Assembly (NCBI GenBank): GCA_037139195.1
Contig: JBAXGW010000003.1
Coordinates: 1 to 64,000 of the forward strand
From: JBAXGW01 sp037139195
Lineage (GTDB): Bacteria > Bacteroidota > Bacteroidia > Bacteroidales > JAHJDW01
Direction of reading: 5' to 3'
Length of the DNA stretch: 64,000 nucleotides
Part shown: positions 1 through 8,678 of the stretch, in pieces
Layout: the number at the start of each line of letters is the position of its first letter
Numbering within the stretch: the stretch's first letter is position 1
Position numbers and translations under genes: made by a program
The notes under the pieces: generated by a model
Seen by the model: the letters and a program-made list of their open reading frames with translations, nothing else
Told to the model about the DNA's origin: nothing
Databases searched by the model: none

Positions 1-33
1 CCATCCCCTAAAGATAGGCATTTTTTAAGATGA

Positions 34-798
34 GCTAAGGGGATACCCAGTTTAAGTTATTATGCCGAAGCTTTAGCCAACAAATGGAAAATTGGAGCAG
101 CTGGTTCTGATGATAACCACGATGCTACTTGGGGAACTGATAATGACTATCGTCTTGCGGTGCTTGCTACTACTAAAACTCGTACTGCTATTTTCGAAGC
201 TATACAACAAAAACGTTTCTTTTCTACATTAGATAAAAACCTTCGTCTTTCTTTTAAATTAAATGGTCAAGAAATGGGATCTACTGTTAATGCAGGAAAT
301 TTAACTCTTGTTGTTAGCGCAGCTGATGGCGACAATGAGTCATTTAATAGAATTCAATTATATAAAAATGGTATAGTTGCTCAAACTTGGACTCCTAATC
401 AAGCCAATGCAACTGCAACAACTACAATTACTGCTACTGATGGCGATTTTTACTATATTACTGTTCGCCAAGTTGATGGAGACGAAGCTGTTTCTTCTCC
501 TATTTATATTAGCGGAACTACAAACACAGAAACAAATATACTTATGACGAATCAAATTTCAGTATTTCCAAATCCTACAGAAGGCAATTTCACTCTAGAT
601 TATAAATCTCCATTAAAAGGAGATTTATACATTAATATTTTTAATATAGAAGGAAAAGAGCTTGTTAAATTAAAACTATTAAAAACAGAAGAAAGCTTTA
701 ATTATAAATATGATGCGAGTGAGCTAACAAAAGGGACTTATTTTATTCAAGCAAAAATTAATAACCAAAAAGATAATGCATTACTAATAATAAAGTAA
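34..798 (+). CDS. Secreted CehA/McbA-like PHP-domain metallohydrolase with T9SS sorting domain, 5'-truncated
   Basis: Only the C-terminal part is present. The open frame runs from just after an in-frame TGA at 31-33; the first ATG is at 160, but coding continuity is clear upstream of it, where the frame reads YYAEALANKWKIGAAGSDDNH. That stretch matches the last metal-binding motif of CehA/McbA-type PHP phosphoesterases, followed by the usual R-AI-EAI---R-FST segment and the NGQEMGS motif of the domain end. A beta-sandwich linker follows, then a T9SS type A sorting domain over the last ~75 residues (VFPNPTEG near its start, KGTYFIQ, terminal LLIIK). The protein is therefore predicted to be exported and attached to or released from the cell surface by the type IX system. 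The first 33 bases have stops in all three frames, so the upstream part is either missing or the window edge is not the native junction. Substrate unknown. Confidence 0.75.
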   Translation, partial: AKGIPSLSYYAEALANKWKIGAAGSDDNHDATWGTDNDYRLAVLATTKTRTAIFEAIQQKRFFSTLDKNLRLSFKLNGQEMGSTVNAGNLTLVVSAADGDNESFNRIQLYKNGIVAQTWTPNQANATATTTITATDGDFYYITVRQVDGDEAVSSPIYISGTTNTETNILMTNQISVFPNPTEGNFTLDYKSPLKGDLYINIFNIEGKELVKLKLLKTEESFNYKYDASELTKGTYFIQAKINNQKDNALLIIK

Positions 799-845
799 AA
801 AACACCTCTCAATTTTTTTTAATAATAGTTTCTTCAAGTGACTGG

Positions 846-872
846 AGGCTGTCTGAAAAGGCAGCCTTTTTT
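846..872 (+). terminator. Rho-independent terminator after the PHP/T9SS gene
   Basis: An 8-bp stem (AGGCTGTC at 846-853 with GGCAGCCT at 860-867, one T-G wobble) has a six-base loop and is followed by a run of six T. It lies 47 bases after the stop at 798. The T-run exists only in the rightward direction, so it serves the upstream gene rather than the convergent amidohydrolase. Confidence 0.85.
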
Positions 873-879
873 AATATTT

Positions 880-2073
880 TTATTTTTTCAAACTCTCTAT
901 AGCCAACCAAGCCATTAATCCTACGCCTGTTTCAATGGAAGATTCATCAATATTAAAAGTAGAAGTATGTAAATTTGAAATAATGCCTTTGTTTGGATTT
1001 CCGACGCCTAATCGATAAAAACAGGAAGGAACTTTTTGTGTGAAATATGCAAAATCTTCTGCAGTCATTCGTAAATCTAGGTCTACTACATTACTGGCCC
1101 CTAAAAATTCTATTGCCTCATTTTTAAACTGTTTAGTTAAATTTTCGTCGTTCACTAAAAATGGATAACCCTTATCTATAAATACATCACAATCTCCATT
1201 CATCCCTTTAGCAATAGATTTAGCTATTGAAATAATATGTTCGTGCGCTTCTTTACGCCATTGTTCATTAAATGTTCTAAGAGTTCCATCTATTTTTACT
1301 TCATCAGGAATTATATTAGTGCGTCCATTACCAATAATTTTCCCAAACGATAAAACGCTAGGAATAGCCGGATTGCCAAATCTACTAACTACTTGTTGCA
1401 ATGCTACCAATATCTGAGCCGAGATAATAATTGGATCAACATTTAATTCAGGGGTTGCAGCATGCCCACCTTTGCCTTTTACTGTTAAATAAACTTCATC
1501 GGTTGAGGCCATATACATGCCAGGTTTTAATCCCATTTTTCCAGCTTCTAATTGGGGTAAAACATGTTGACCAATTACCATTTCAACTTTAGGATTTTCT
1601 AGTACACCCGCTTCAATCATTTTAATTGCTCCGCCAGGGAAACTTTCTTCCGATGGCTGAAAAATTAGTTTTATTGTCCCTTCAAAATCATTCTTTAACT
1701 CATTCAATATTTTAGTAGCTCCCAACAAACACGCTATATGAACATCGTGTCCGCAAGCATGCATTATACCAGCATTGCATGATTTATAAGGAACTTCATT
1801 TGTTTCTTCAATAGGCAAAGCATCCATATCAGCTCTAATAGCAATTACTTTACTAGAAGGATTTTTTCCTTCAATTATTGCCAATACTCCTGTCTCTGCA
1901 ATTCCAGAAGTAAACGAAACTCCGTATTCATTAAGTTTTTTTGCAATAAATTCTGCTGTTTTATATTCTTTAAAAGATAATTCAGGATATTTATGCAAAT
2001 GATTTCTAATATCTATAAACTCATCAGCATATTTTGCAGATAATGTTTTTATTACTGTTTTTAAGGAATTCAT
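880..2073 (-). CDS. M20 family amidohydrolase (N-acyl-amino acid / hippurate hydrolase type)
   Basis: This 397-residue protein belongs to the peptidase M20D/amidohydrolase group (HipO, AmaA, ILR1-like), which removes acyl groups from N-acyl amino acids using two metal ions. Visible motifs are HKYPELSF near residue 27, RADMDALP near 80 and HACGHDVH near 105, with Cys107 and His109 as expected metal ligands. GHAATPE marks the inserted lid/dimerisation domain and MTAEDFAYF lies near the C-terminus. No signal peptide is seen, so the enzyme is probably cytoplasmic. It begins 10 bases after the stop of the outer-membrane protein gene at 2084, so the two are probably co-transcribed. The exact substrate cannot be read from the sequence. 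Confidence 0.9.
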   Translation of the reverse strand: MNSLKTVIKTLSAKYADEFIDIRNHLHKYPELSFKEYKTAEFIAKKLNEYGVSFTSGIAETGVLAIIEGKNPSSKVIAIRADMDALPIEETNEVPYKSCNAGIMHACGHDVHIACLLGATKILNELKNDFEGTIKLIFQPSEESFPGGAIKMIEAGVLENPKVEMVIGQHVLPQLEAGKMGLKPGMYMASTDEVYLTVKGKGGHAATPELNVDPIIISAQILVALQQVVSRFGNPAIPSVLSFGKIIGNGRTNIIPDEVKIDGTLRTFNEQWRKEAHEHIISIAKSIAKGMNGDCDVFIDKGYPFLVNDENLTKQFKNEAIEFLGASNVVDLDLRMTAEDFAYFTQKVPSCFYRLGVGNPNKGIISNLHTSTFNIDESSIETGVGLMAWLAIESLKK

Positions 2074-2083
2074 TTTAAAACTA

Positions 2084-5000
2084 TTAAAAATCTAAACTAA
2101 ATGACAAATAGAAAACTCTTGGTTGAACTACACCATCTTCAACTCCCCAAGCCCAATCAACACGAATAAAATATCCTAATACTCTACTTCGCAATCCAAG
2201 TCCATATCCACCAACAATTGGTTCTCTAATATTTTCAAGGGTTATGGTAAGTGGATTTTGATAAATAACTTGCTTAAACAAAGAATTTTCTCTTGAATAT
2301 GGATTTGATCCAGTCCAAGCTGTACCTAAATCGCCAAAGCCAACAATTTGAAAATTCTCGAAAAAGTCGGATTTTAATGGTCTATTAGAGAAAAATTTAA
2401 TTGCAGGAAAACGTAGTTCGCTGTTTACAACAAAGAAACTATTCCCATTTCTGATATTTTGATGAAAGCCACGCATATTGGTAGCAAGGGTTTGGTATAT
2501 ATAGTTTTGGTTGTAATCAATTGGAATTGTATTATTAAATTTTGGGAATAGCCATGTATCAACACCTCCCATATAATAGATAAGACGTTCTTTGCCAAAT
2601 GAAGTACTAGCAGCAATACGGTTTGCCCAAATAAACGTTTTATGAATCTTTTTATAATTACGAAAATCTAAACCTACTACGGTCATGTTTTTTTCGGTAG
2701 CATTTAATTCTATAAAGTGTTCGGCGAAAATTTTATACCGTGTTCCATAATATAAATTCAGTCCTTTATTAATTGTATTATCAAATACAAATTCGGCTTT
2801 AGCACCACCCCAATATTTATAGGCATTTGTTTTTTCTAAACTTGAAAGGTCGGTTGCTAAAAAAACTGCACGGTCATGTCGTCCGATAAGTGACGTTCTG
2901 AATCCCATTACATTAGATAAAGGCCATTTTATATTGTAATGAATTTCATTTGTATGGTGCTTGATATAGTCATTTCCTTCTATATTATCCATAGAAACTC
3001 TATGAAAAAGCCATTCTTCATCCAAACGTCGTTTTAGATTTTCGTAACTAACTAAATACTCTGAATTAAAGCTAGTCGGAATTTTAACACCACCTGTTAT
3101 TCGGTAATCTTCGAAGATGTCGGCTGCTCCAATTTTAATAAAACCGCCAACACCAGAATTTATAAATATTGGATTCGATCCACCAGTAAAAGTTTGATAA
3201 TTAGTATTTAAGTAATTGAAATCAATTTGAGTTACCAACTGATTTACTTGATATGAAGTTTCATAAGTTCTTTGTCGAGGCAAAATAAATGGAATTATAC
3301 TATCTTTAGCTTGAGCTAAAACCTTTTTTCTAACCGTATCTTGACTTATCGTTGTTGTGTCTTTTGTTCTTTTCTTTTCTACGCCAAAAGTATAGTTGTA
3401 CACGTCAATTTTTTTCAATGTATCGCTGCTAGAAGAGTCGTTAATTTGTATTGATTTTAGCCTGTTCTTTTGAATTATTTCAGATTGCTTTTGAATTCTA
3501 ACTTTCTTTATACTATCATCAATCACCTTTTTACGCTTTTCATATATTCTATATTCCGATTCGGAAGTTTGAATTTCTTTAATTTCTTTTATTGGTGTTA
3601 AATCATTGATTAATATGCTACTTCTGTTATTTTTATAGAAAATTTCAGCCATTTTACCCGATTTAGCTGAAATATCGTAAAACTCAATATTATTATTAAA
3701 ATTAGTAATTGGTTTATACGTTATTACTTTTCGGTAATGAGCAATTGTATCTATATGGCTAAAAGTGCTATCAAGATGAAGTATATACCTGTTTTTAATT
3801 CCATTTTTATCAGAAAGAAAGGTAGCGTACCCATTTTCATATTCCATAGGCAATGTTTCATCTACTTCTCTAGTATTTGTGGCTTGAATTAAGATTGGAT
3901 TCTTTTTAGTATACTCGAAAATATAGATATCAAAGTCGTTTTTAAGCTGAATATTGTCTAAAAGATTATAGTTTTTCGACAAAGTATCGCTTGTTCTATT
4001 TGATGAAAAGATGATGTCTTTGTCGTTATTAATAAATCGTGGAGAAAAGTCATCATAAGGGTCGTTTGTAATTCTTTCGTACGTTTTTGCTAAGCGGTTA
4101 AAAACAAAAATATCCGATACTCCATTTTGCACAGCAGAAATAGCAATTAGTTTTCCATCTGATGAATAAGAAAAATCTAGAATTTTTTCCATTTGAAAAA
4201 AATGTTGATATTCCTTTTTCTTGGTTTCCATAATATAACTTGTCATTAACAAACCGCCCTTTTTTTCTACTAAATACGAAAAAAACTGGGAAGAAGGATG
4301 CCATGAAACAATGGGAAAAGAGTAATCAACTTTTTCGTCTAATTTATTACCTAATCGATAAATTCTTTTTGTTTTCCCTGTTTGAAAATTGTGCAACCAA
4401 ACTTTTATCTGACCCATTTCTATAGAAGCATAAGTAGCATAATTGCCGTCGGGGCTTATTTTAACCTGAGTATAAATTCTGCTAGCTTTGGTCTTTTTTA
4501 AAAGTGGCTTACCTTCAGGCTCAATATATCTTTTGTTTTGGTCGTAATAAATTTGATCATAATAATCAATCCAATTTCTAGCTAAATTTTTAAATGAAAT
4601 ACCTAATATAAAAAGGAATCCGCTTTCAATATTTCTGCTAATTCGGGTCAAATATAAGATGTTTGGAATAACCTGATTTCCATACTTCATGCTCACATAT
4701 CGCCAAATTGAATGTCCTGCGTATACCGCATCCTGACCCGAAAGATTATTAAATTTTTCGTATTTTCCGCTTAAAATACCATTTTGTACTTTATTGTCTA
4801 TCTCAACATTCCACTCATCTGAAACAAAAGAAATTAATCCCTTCAAATACCAATCGGGCAAAGAAAGCAAAGTGGAATTTTTTACATTACTAGCCAAACT
4901 GCTACCAAAAATCATTTGATTAATAATTATTTGAGCTATTCCAGCTTTTATCTGTTTTTCCAAATTCTTATGATTACCATCGAAATATAAAAGTACTTTA

Positions 5001-5398
5001 GTCCCATTTATACAGGTAACTCCACCAATATTGTATTGGTTATCGCTTAAAAGACCTATATTACTTTGTTTAAGATCCGAGAGCTTATTAAATATTACAA
5101 ATTGAATACGGTCTTCCAATTCATAGTCGAAAAAGCTTTCCATCTCGTCGATGTATGAATTAGCAATTTGAGCAGTATAAACGGATAATTCTTTGCCTCC
5201 TTGATAAAAATAAGTATCAAAACGTTCATATCTGTAATAAGACCAAAAATTTGAAATATACTGTATCCTATTTTTACCAAAAGTTAGCTGGGAGCCATTA
5301 TAAAACTGAGCATTAGCCGAGCTAAACAAAATAATTAAACAAAAAGAAAATAAAATTCTTTTTAATTGTTTTTCATATTTTGTTTTTAAAATTTTCAT
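2084..5398 (-). CDS. Large outer-membrane protein: TolB-like propeller plus surface-antigen beta-barrel
   Basis: This 1104-residue protein starts with a signal peptide (basic N-terminus, hydrophobic LFSFCLIILFSS, cleavage near ANA-Q). Residues ~30-290 resemble a secreted peptidase-MA-like region but show no HExxH. Residues ~300-560 read as WD40/TolB-like blades (SPDGNYATYAS, SSDGKLIAISA, DDFSPRFINNDKDIIFSSN). A charged linker with many Lys/Glu follows (~620-700). The last ~370 residues look like an Omp85/bacterial surface antigen beta-barrel: alternating hydrophobics, GGYGLGLRSRV, and a final strand ending in FSLDF. The likely location is the outer membrane with the propeller in the periplasm. 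The architecture is seen in Bacteroidota but its function is not established. A terminator at 5452-5477 separates it from glmS upstream, so it should have its own promoter. Confidence 0.75.
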   Translation of the reverse strand: MKILKTKYEKQLKRILFSFCLIILFSSANAQFYNGSQLTFGKNRIQYISNFWSYYRYERFDTYFYQGGKELSVYTAQIANSYIDEMESFFDYELEDRIQFVIFNKLSDLKQSNIGLLSDNQYNIGGVTCINGTKVLLYFDGNHKNLEKQIKAGIAQIIINQMIFGSSLASNVKNSTLLSLPDWYLKGLISFVSDEWNVEIDNKVQNGILSGKYEKFNNLSGQDAVYAGHSIWRYVSMKYGNQVIPNILYLTRISRNIESGFLFILGISFKNLARNWIDYYDQIYYDQNKRYIEPEGKPLLKKTKASRIYTQVKISPDGNYATYASIEMGQIKVWLHNFQTGKTKRIYRLGNKLDEKVDYSFPIVSWHPSSQFFSYLVEKKGGLLMTSYIMETKKKEYQHFFQMEKILDFSYSSDGKLIAISAVQNGVSDIFVFNRLAKTYERITNDPYDDFSPRFINNDKDIIFSSNRTSDTLSKNYNLLDNIQLKNDFDIYIFEYTKKNPILIQATNTREVDETLPMEYENGYATFLSDKNGIKNRYILHLDSTFSHIDTIAHYRKVITYKPITNFNNNIEFYDISAKSGKMAEIFYKNNRSSILINDLTPIKEIKEIQTSESEYRIYEKRKKVIDDSIKKVRIQKQSEIIQKNRLKSIQINDSSSSDTLKKIDVYNYTFGVEKKRTKDTTTISQDTVRKKVLAQAKDSIIPFILPRQRTYETSYQVNQLVTQIDFNYLNTNYQTFTGGSNPIFINSGVGGFIKIGAADIFEDYRITGGVKIPTSFNSEYLVSYENLKRRLDEEWLFHRVSMDNIEGNDYIKHHTNEIHYNIKWPLSNVMGFRTSLIGRHDRAVFLATDLSSLEKTNAYKYWGGAKAEFVFDNTINKGLNLYYGTRYKIFAEHFIELNATEKNMTVVGLDFRNYKKIHKTFIWANRIAASTSFGKERLIYYMGGVDTWLFPKFNNTIPIDYNQNYIYQTLATNMRGFHQNIRNGNSFFVVNSELRFPAIKFFSNRPLKSDFFENFQIVGFGDLGTAWTGSNPYSRENSLFKQVIYQNPLTITLENIREPIVGGYGLGLRSRVLGYFIRVDWAWGVEDGVVQPRVFYLSFSLDF

Positions 5399-5451
5399 TA
5401 AATTTTGTAAAGTCTAGTCGTGCTAAATTAGTAAAATAAATGGTTTTATAC

Positions 5452-5477
5452 AAAAAAAGCGGGAAAAATCCGCTTTT
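5452..5477 (-). terminator. Rho-independent terminator of the glmS operon
   Basis: The stem AAAAGCGG (5455-5462) pairs with CCGCTTTT (5470-5477). Read leftward, the hairpin is followed by a run of seven to eight T. It starts 28 bases past the glmS stop and separates glmS from the outer-membrane protein gene. Confidence 0.85.
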
Positions 5478-5505
5478 GTAAATCATTAGTTATCAATATA
5501 TTGTT

Positions 5506-7344
5506 TTATTCAACAGTAACCGATTTTGCTAAATTTCTAGGTTGATCAACATTACAACCTCTCATTACTGCAATATGATAAGCTAAAAGCTGAAGTGGAA
5601 CTGTTGCTAAAAGTGGAGTAAAAATTTCATCGCAATCAGGTATTTCAATAACATAATCGGCCATGTGTTTAATCGTATCATCGCCTTCGGTTACAATAGC
5701 AATAATTTTCCCTTTTCTTGCCTTTACTTCCTGAATATTGCTAATAATTTTTTCGTACATCCCAGATTTTGTAGCAACAATAACAACTGGCATTTCTTCA
5801 TCAATAAGCGCAATAGGTCCGTGCTTCATTTCTGCAGCAGGATAGCCTTCGGCATGAATATAAGAAATTTCTTTTAATTTTAAAGCGCCTTCCAAAGCTA
5901 CAGGGAAATTGTAACCTCTACCTAAATATAAGAAATTACGCGCATCTTTATATTTTTCAGCAATCTTAATTATTAAATCATTTGTTTTCAGCGTTCTATT
6001 CACTTTTTCAGGAATAGTTTGAAGTTCAGCAATAATTTCTTGTGCTCTAGATTTTAGTATAGTACCTTTTTTGTCGGCTATCATCAACGACATCAGGATA
6101 AGCGAAGTAACCTGAGCTGTAAAAGCTTTAGTTGACGCAACACCAATTTCTGGTCCAGCATGTGTATACGATCCTCCATCTGTTAAACGAGCAATTGAAG
6201 AGCCAACCACATTGCAAATACCAATAATTGTTGCTCCTTTTGATTTTGCTAGTTCGAGAGCAGCAAGTGTATCGGCAGTTTCTCCCGATTGAGAAATTGC
6301 TATTACAACATCTTTTTCAGAAATTATTGGATTTCTATATCTAAATTCTGAAGCATATTCAACTTCAACAGGAATACGTGCAAGGTCTTCGAAAAGGTAT
6401 TCGCCTACTAAGCCTGCGTGCCAAGAAGTTCCACATGCAACAATAATAATTCTTTCTGCATTAGCAAATTTTTGTTCATAGTCGATAATGCCACCTAGTG
6501 TAACTTTTCCTAGTTCAAAATTTACTCTTCCGCGCATCGAATCTTTTATTGAGCGGGCTTGTTCGTAAATTTCTTTAAGCATGAAATGCGGATAACCACC
6601 TTTTTCTAAAGCCTGAAGATTCATCTCTAACTTTTGAATATATGGTCGTTTTTCTACATTTTTTATTGTAATAATTCTTAGTGCTTCATCTCTATTTAGT
6701 ATAGCAATTTCTTCATCCTCAAGATATACAACATTTTTTGTATATTCAACAATAGGTGTAGCATCGGATGAAATATAGAATTCGCCATTTCCAATGCCTA
6801 TAACTAATGGGCTACTTTTTCGAGCAGCTATAAGTTGGTTTGGATTTTCTTTGCTAATTAGCACAATAGCATAAGCTCCAATCACTTGATTAAGAGCAAT
6901 CCGGAGTGCTTCTACTAGGTCTACATTTTCGCATAGCTGAATATCTTCAATTAGATGAACTAATACTTCAGTATCTGTATCACTTTGAAATTCGTAGCCT
7001 CTATTAATAAGTTCGGTTTTCAGATAACCGTAATTTTCAATTATTCCATTATGAATAATGGCTAGCTTTCTAGTTTGAGAGTAATGTGGGTGAGCATTTA
7101 CATCATTAGGTTCGCCATGCGTAGCCCAGCGTGTATGACCAATGCCAACATTTCCAGAAATATCTTTCTCTTTAACTAAATCTTCTAAATCAGAAACTTT
7201 TCCTTTTGTTTTAAATAATTTTAATTCTCCATTAAGTAAAGAAATTCCTGCACTGTCGTATCCTCTATATTCTAATCTTTTTAATCCTTTTATAAGCATT
7301 GGATATGCTTCTTTAGGACCAATATAACCGAAAATTCCGCACAT
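5506..7344 (-). CDS. glmS: Glutamine-fructose-6-phosphate aminotransferase (isomerizing)
   Basis: GlmS makes glucosamine-6-phosphate from fructose-6-phosphate and glutamine, the first committed step toward UDP-GlcNAc for peptidoglycan and LPS. The 612-residue length is normal. It begins MCGIFGY, with Cys2 as the N-terminal nucleophile of the glutaminase domain (1-~225; RWATHG, HNGIIENY). Two SIS domains follow with SQSGETADT, STKAFTAQ and EGYPAAEMKHG, and the C-terminus has the conserved DQPRNLAKSVTVE. The ATG lies one base after the DUF4270 gene stop, so translation is probably coupled. No glmS ribozyme-like structure is evident, which fits its position as third gene of an operon. Confidence 0.98.
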   Translation of the reverse strand: MCGIFGYIGPKEAYPMLIKGLKRLEYRGYDSAGISLLNGELKLFKTKGKVSDLEDLVKEKDISGNVGIGHTRWATHGEPNDVNAHPHYSQTRKLAIIHNGIIENYGYLKTELINRGYEFQSDTDTEVLVHLIEDIQLCENVDLVEALRIALNQVIGAYAIVLISKENPNQLIAARKSSPLVIGIGNGEFYISSDATPIVEYTKNVVYLEDEEIAILNRDEALRIITIKNVEKRPYIQKLEMNLQALEKGGYPHFMLKEIYEQARSIKDSMRGRVNFELGKVTLGGIIDYEQKFANAERIIIVACGTSWHAGLVGEYLFEDLARIPVEVEYASEFRYRNPIISEKDVVIAISQSGETADTLAALELAKSKGATIIGICNVVGSSIARLTDGGSYTHAGPEIGVASTKAFTAQVTSLILMSLMIADKKGTILKSRAQEIIAELQTIPEKVNRTLKTNDLIIKIAEKYKDARNFLYLGRGYNFPVALEGALKLKEISYIHAEGYPAAEMKHGPIALIDEEMPVVIVATKSGMYEKIISNIQEVKARKGKIIAIVTEGDDTIKHMADYVIEIPDCDEIFTPLLATVPLQLLAYHIAVMRGCNVDQPRNLAKSVTVE

Positions 7345-7345
7345 A

Positions 7346-8659
7346 TTATTGAATTTTAGTATAAGTTAATTTGAGTCTAAGTCTACCTGGTTGAGATTTG
7401 CTTCCTCCATAAAGCAATAATCTATTTGCTCTTACTGCTGAGCCCGAAACCATTAGGTAAAATCCATTATTACTAATTTTACCAAGTAAAATATCTTGTA
7501 TGTGCCTTGCAATATTAAAAGAGTATTGCTTGGTTGTACTATTTAATGAACCTCCAAAAAATGCATCGCCTTCAACGCTCCAATCAGTTAAATAGGTATT
7601 TTGACCATTATCGCCAATTGCAACAAAGGATAATTTACTTGGAACAGAAAGGGTTGTATTAGAAGCATTTGAGCTTTCTGCAGTTACAATGAGTTCGGCT
7701 TTATTAATAGATATACTTCCTAAATCATTAAAATTCTTGATATAAGGGATGTTAACTTTAACCCTTAAACCGCCCATTGGTTGCACATATGTAATTGTCT
7801 GCCCTTGTGATGGACTACTTAACTGACTGTTAATTGAAGAAGCTGAAGAATAATCATGAGTAAAAGTATTCAATCTAGCACAATCGCTTGTTATTTTAAA
7901 CGAATAACTCAAGGAGTCATTATAGTATACAGTAAGTTTTGAAAGATCAGTTTTTGATAATAAATCAAAATACAAAACTGAGCCAGTTCCACTAACCGAG
8001 CTAGATGCAATAACTTTTAAACCTTTAAAAAACTTTCTGAATTCTGTTGTATTAGATAAATCTGCTGTTCCAGAAGCATTAAGAAACATTTGACCAAAGC
8101 TGTCGTCTAGTTTTATTCTTAAATGCGAAGTCATTTTACCAGAGCCAACCATCACGCTATCAGTAGGATGAGGAACAATTGTTCCACTAGCCAAATTAAT
8201 ACCATCTGTTTGTATAACTCTATCTGAATAATAAACACTATCTGGACTAAGACTTTCCGTTAACTTGTAAACTTCTATTTGCAGCGGATTTAATGTGTCA
8301 CCATAATATCCAGCATAAGCCAAAGATAGCACAATTGAATCTAATGTAGGAGTTTGAAAAGACACATTTGATGTGGGCAAAGTAAACTGAGTACAAAATC
8401 CAGCTGTAGTTTTGCCAAAAACAGGGTCGTTTATTGTGCCTAGTAAGGCGCTTGATGTTCCTCCTGAAGGTATTGAGTCTTCTCTTACACAATAGGTTTC
8501 TATTGTTACTGTATCTGTAAATGAAACTCCTAATTTATCACTTGGTGGTAAAACATCCAAGCCAATTTCGTCCTTTTCTTTACACGCTGAAAATGCAATA
8601 ATGATTATTAAAAAGAATATTATTTTTTTCAAAGCCGCAACCGTTATTTTTTCTATCAC
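7346..8659 (-). CDS. DUF4270 family lipoprotein
   Basis: The chosen start is the GTG at 8659, giving 437 residues. An upstream ATG at 8740 is in frame but overlaps the preceding gene by 62 bases, and the GTG has an AAGGAG sequence nine bases ahead of it. The N-terminus is a hydrophobic segment (IIFFLIIIIAFSAC) with the lipobox Cys around residue 25. The mature part starts KEKDEIGLDVLPPSDKLGV, the hallmark beginning of the Bacteroidota DUF4270 family, and is predicted to be beta-rich. The family's function is unknown; it is conserved in this position between a glycogen-synthase-like gene and glmS in many Bacteroidota (recalled, not checked). Likely anchored in the outer membrane or periplasm. 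Confidence 0.85.
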   Translation of the reverse strand: MIEKITVAALKKIIFFLIIIIAFSACKEKDEIGLDVLPPSDKLGVSFTDTVTIETYCVREDSIPSGGTSSALLGTINDPVFGKTTAGFCTQFTLPTSNVSFQTPTLDSIVLSLAYAGYYGDTLNPLQIEVYKLTESLSPDSVYYSDRVIQTDGINLASGTIVPHPTDSVMVGSGKMTSHLRIKLDDSFGQMFLNASGTADLSNTTEFRKFFKGLKVIASSSVSGTGSVLYFDLLSKTDLSKLTVYYNDSLSYSFKITSDCARLNTFTHDYSSASSINSQLSSPSQGQTITYVQPMGGLRVKVNIPYIKNFNDLGSISINKAELIVTAESSNASNTTLSVPSKLSFVAIGDNGQNTYLTDWSVEGDAFFGGSLNSTTKQYSFNIARHIQDILLGKISNNGFYLMVSGSAVRANRLLLYGGSKSQPGRLRLKLTYTKIQ

Positions 8660-8668
8660 TAAATAGTT

Positions 8669-8674
8669 CTCCTT
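8669..8674 (-). promoter_or_regulatory. Shine-Dalgarno sequence deciding the GTG start of the DUF4270 gene
   Basis: AAGGAG (leftward strand) is nine bases before the GTG at 8659 and lies in the 19-base gap after the upstream stop codon. Most genes in this window have no recognisable Shine-Dalgarno, so this clear one is unusual and supports the GTG over the in-frame ATG at 8740. Confidence 0.75.
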
Positions 8675-8678
8675 ATTA

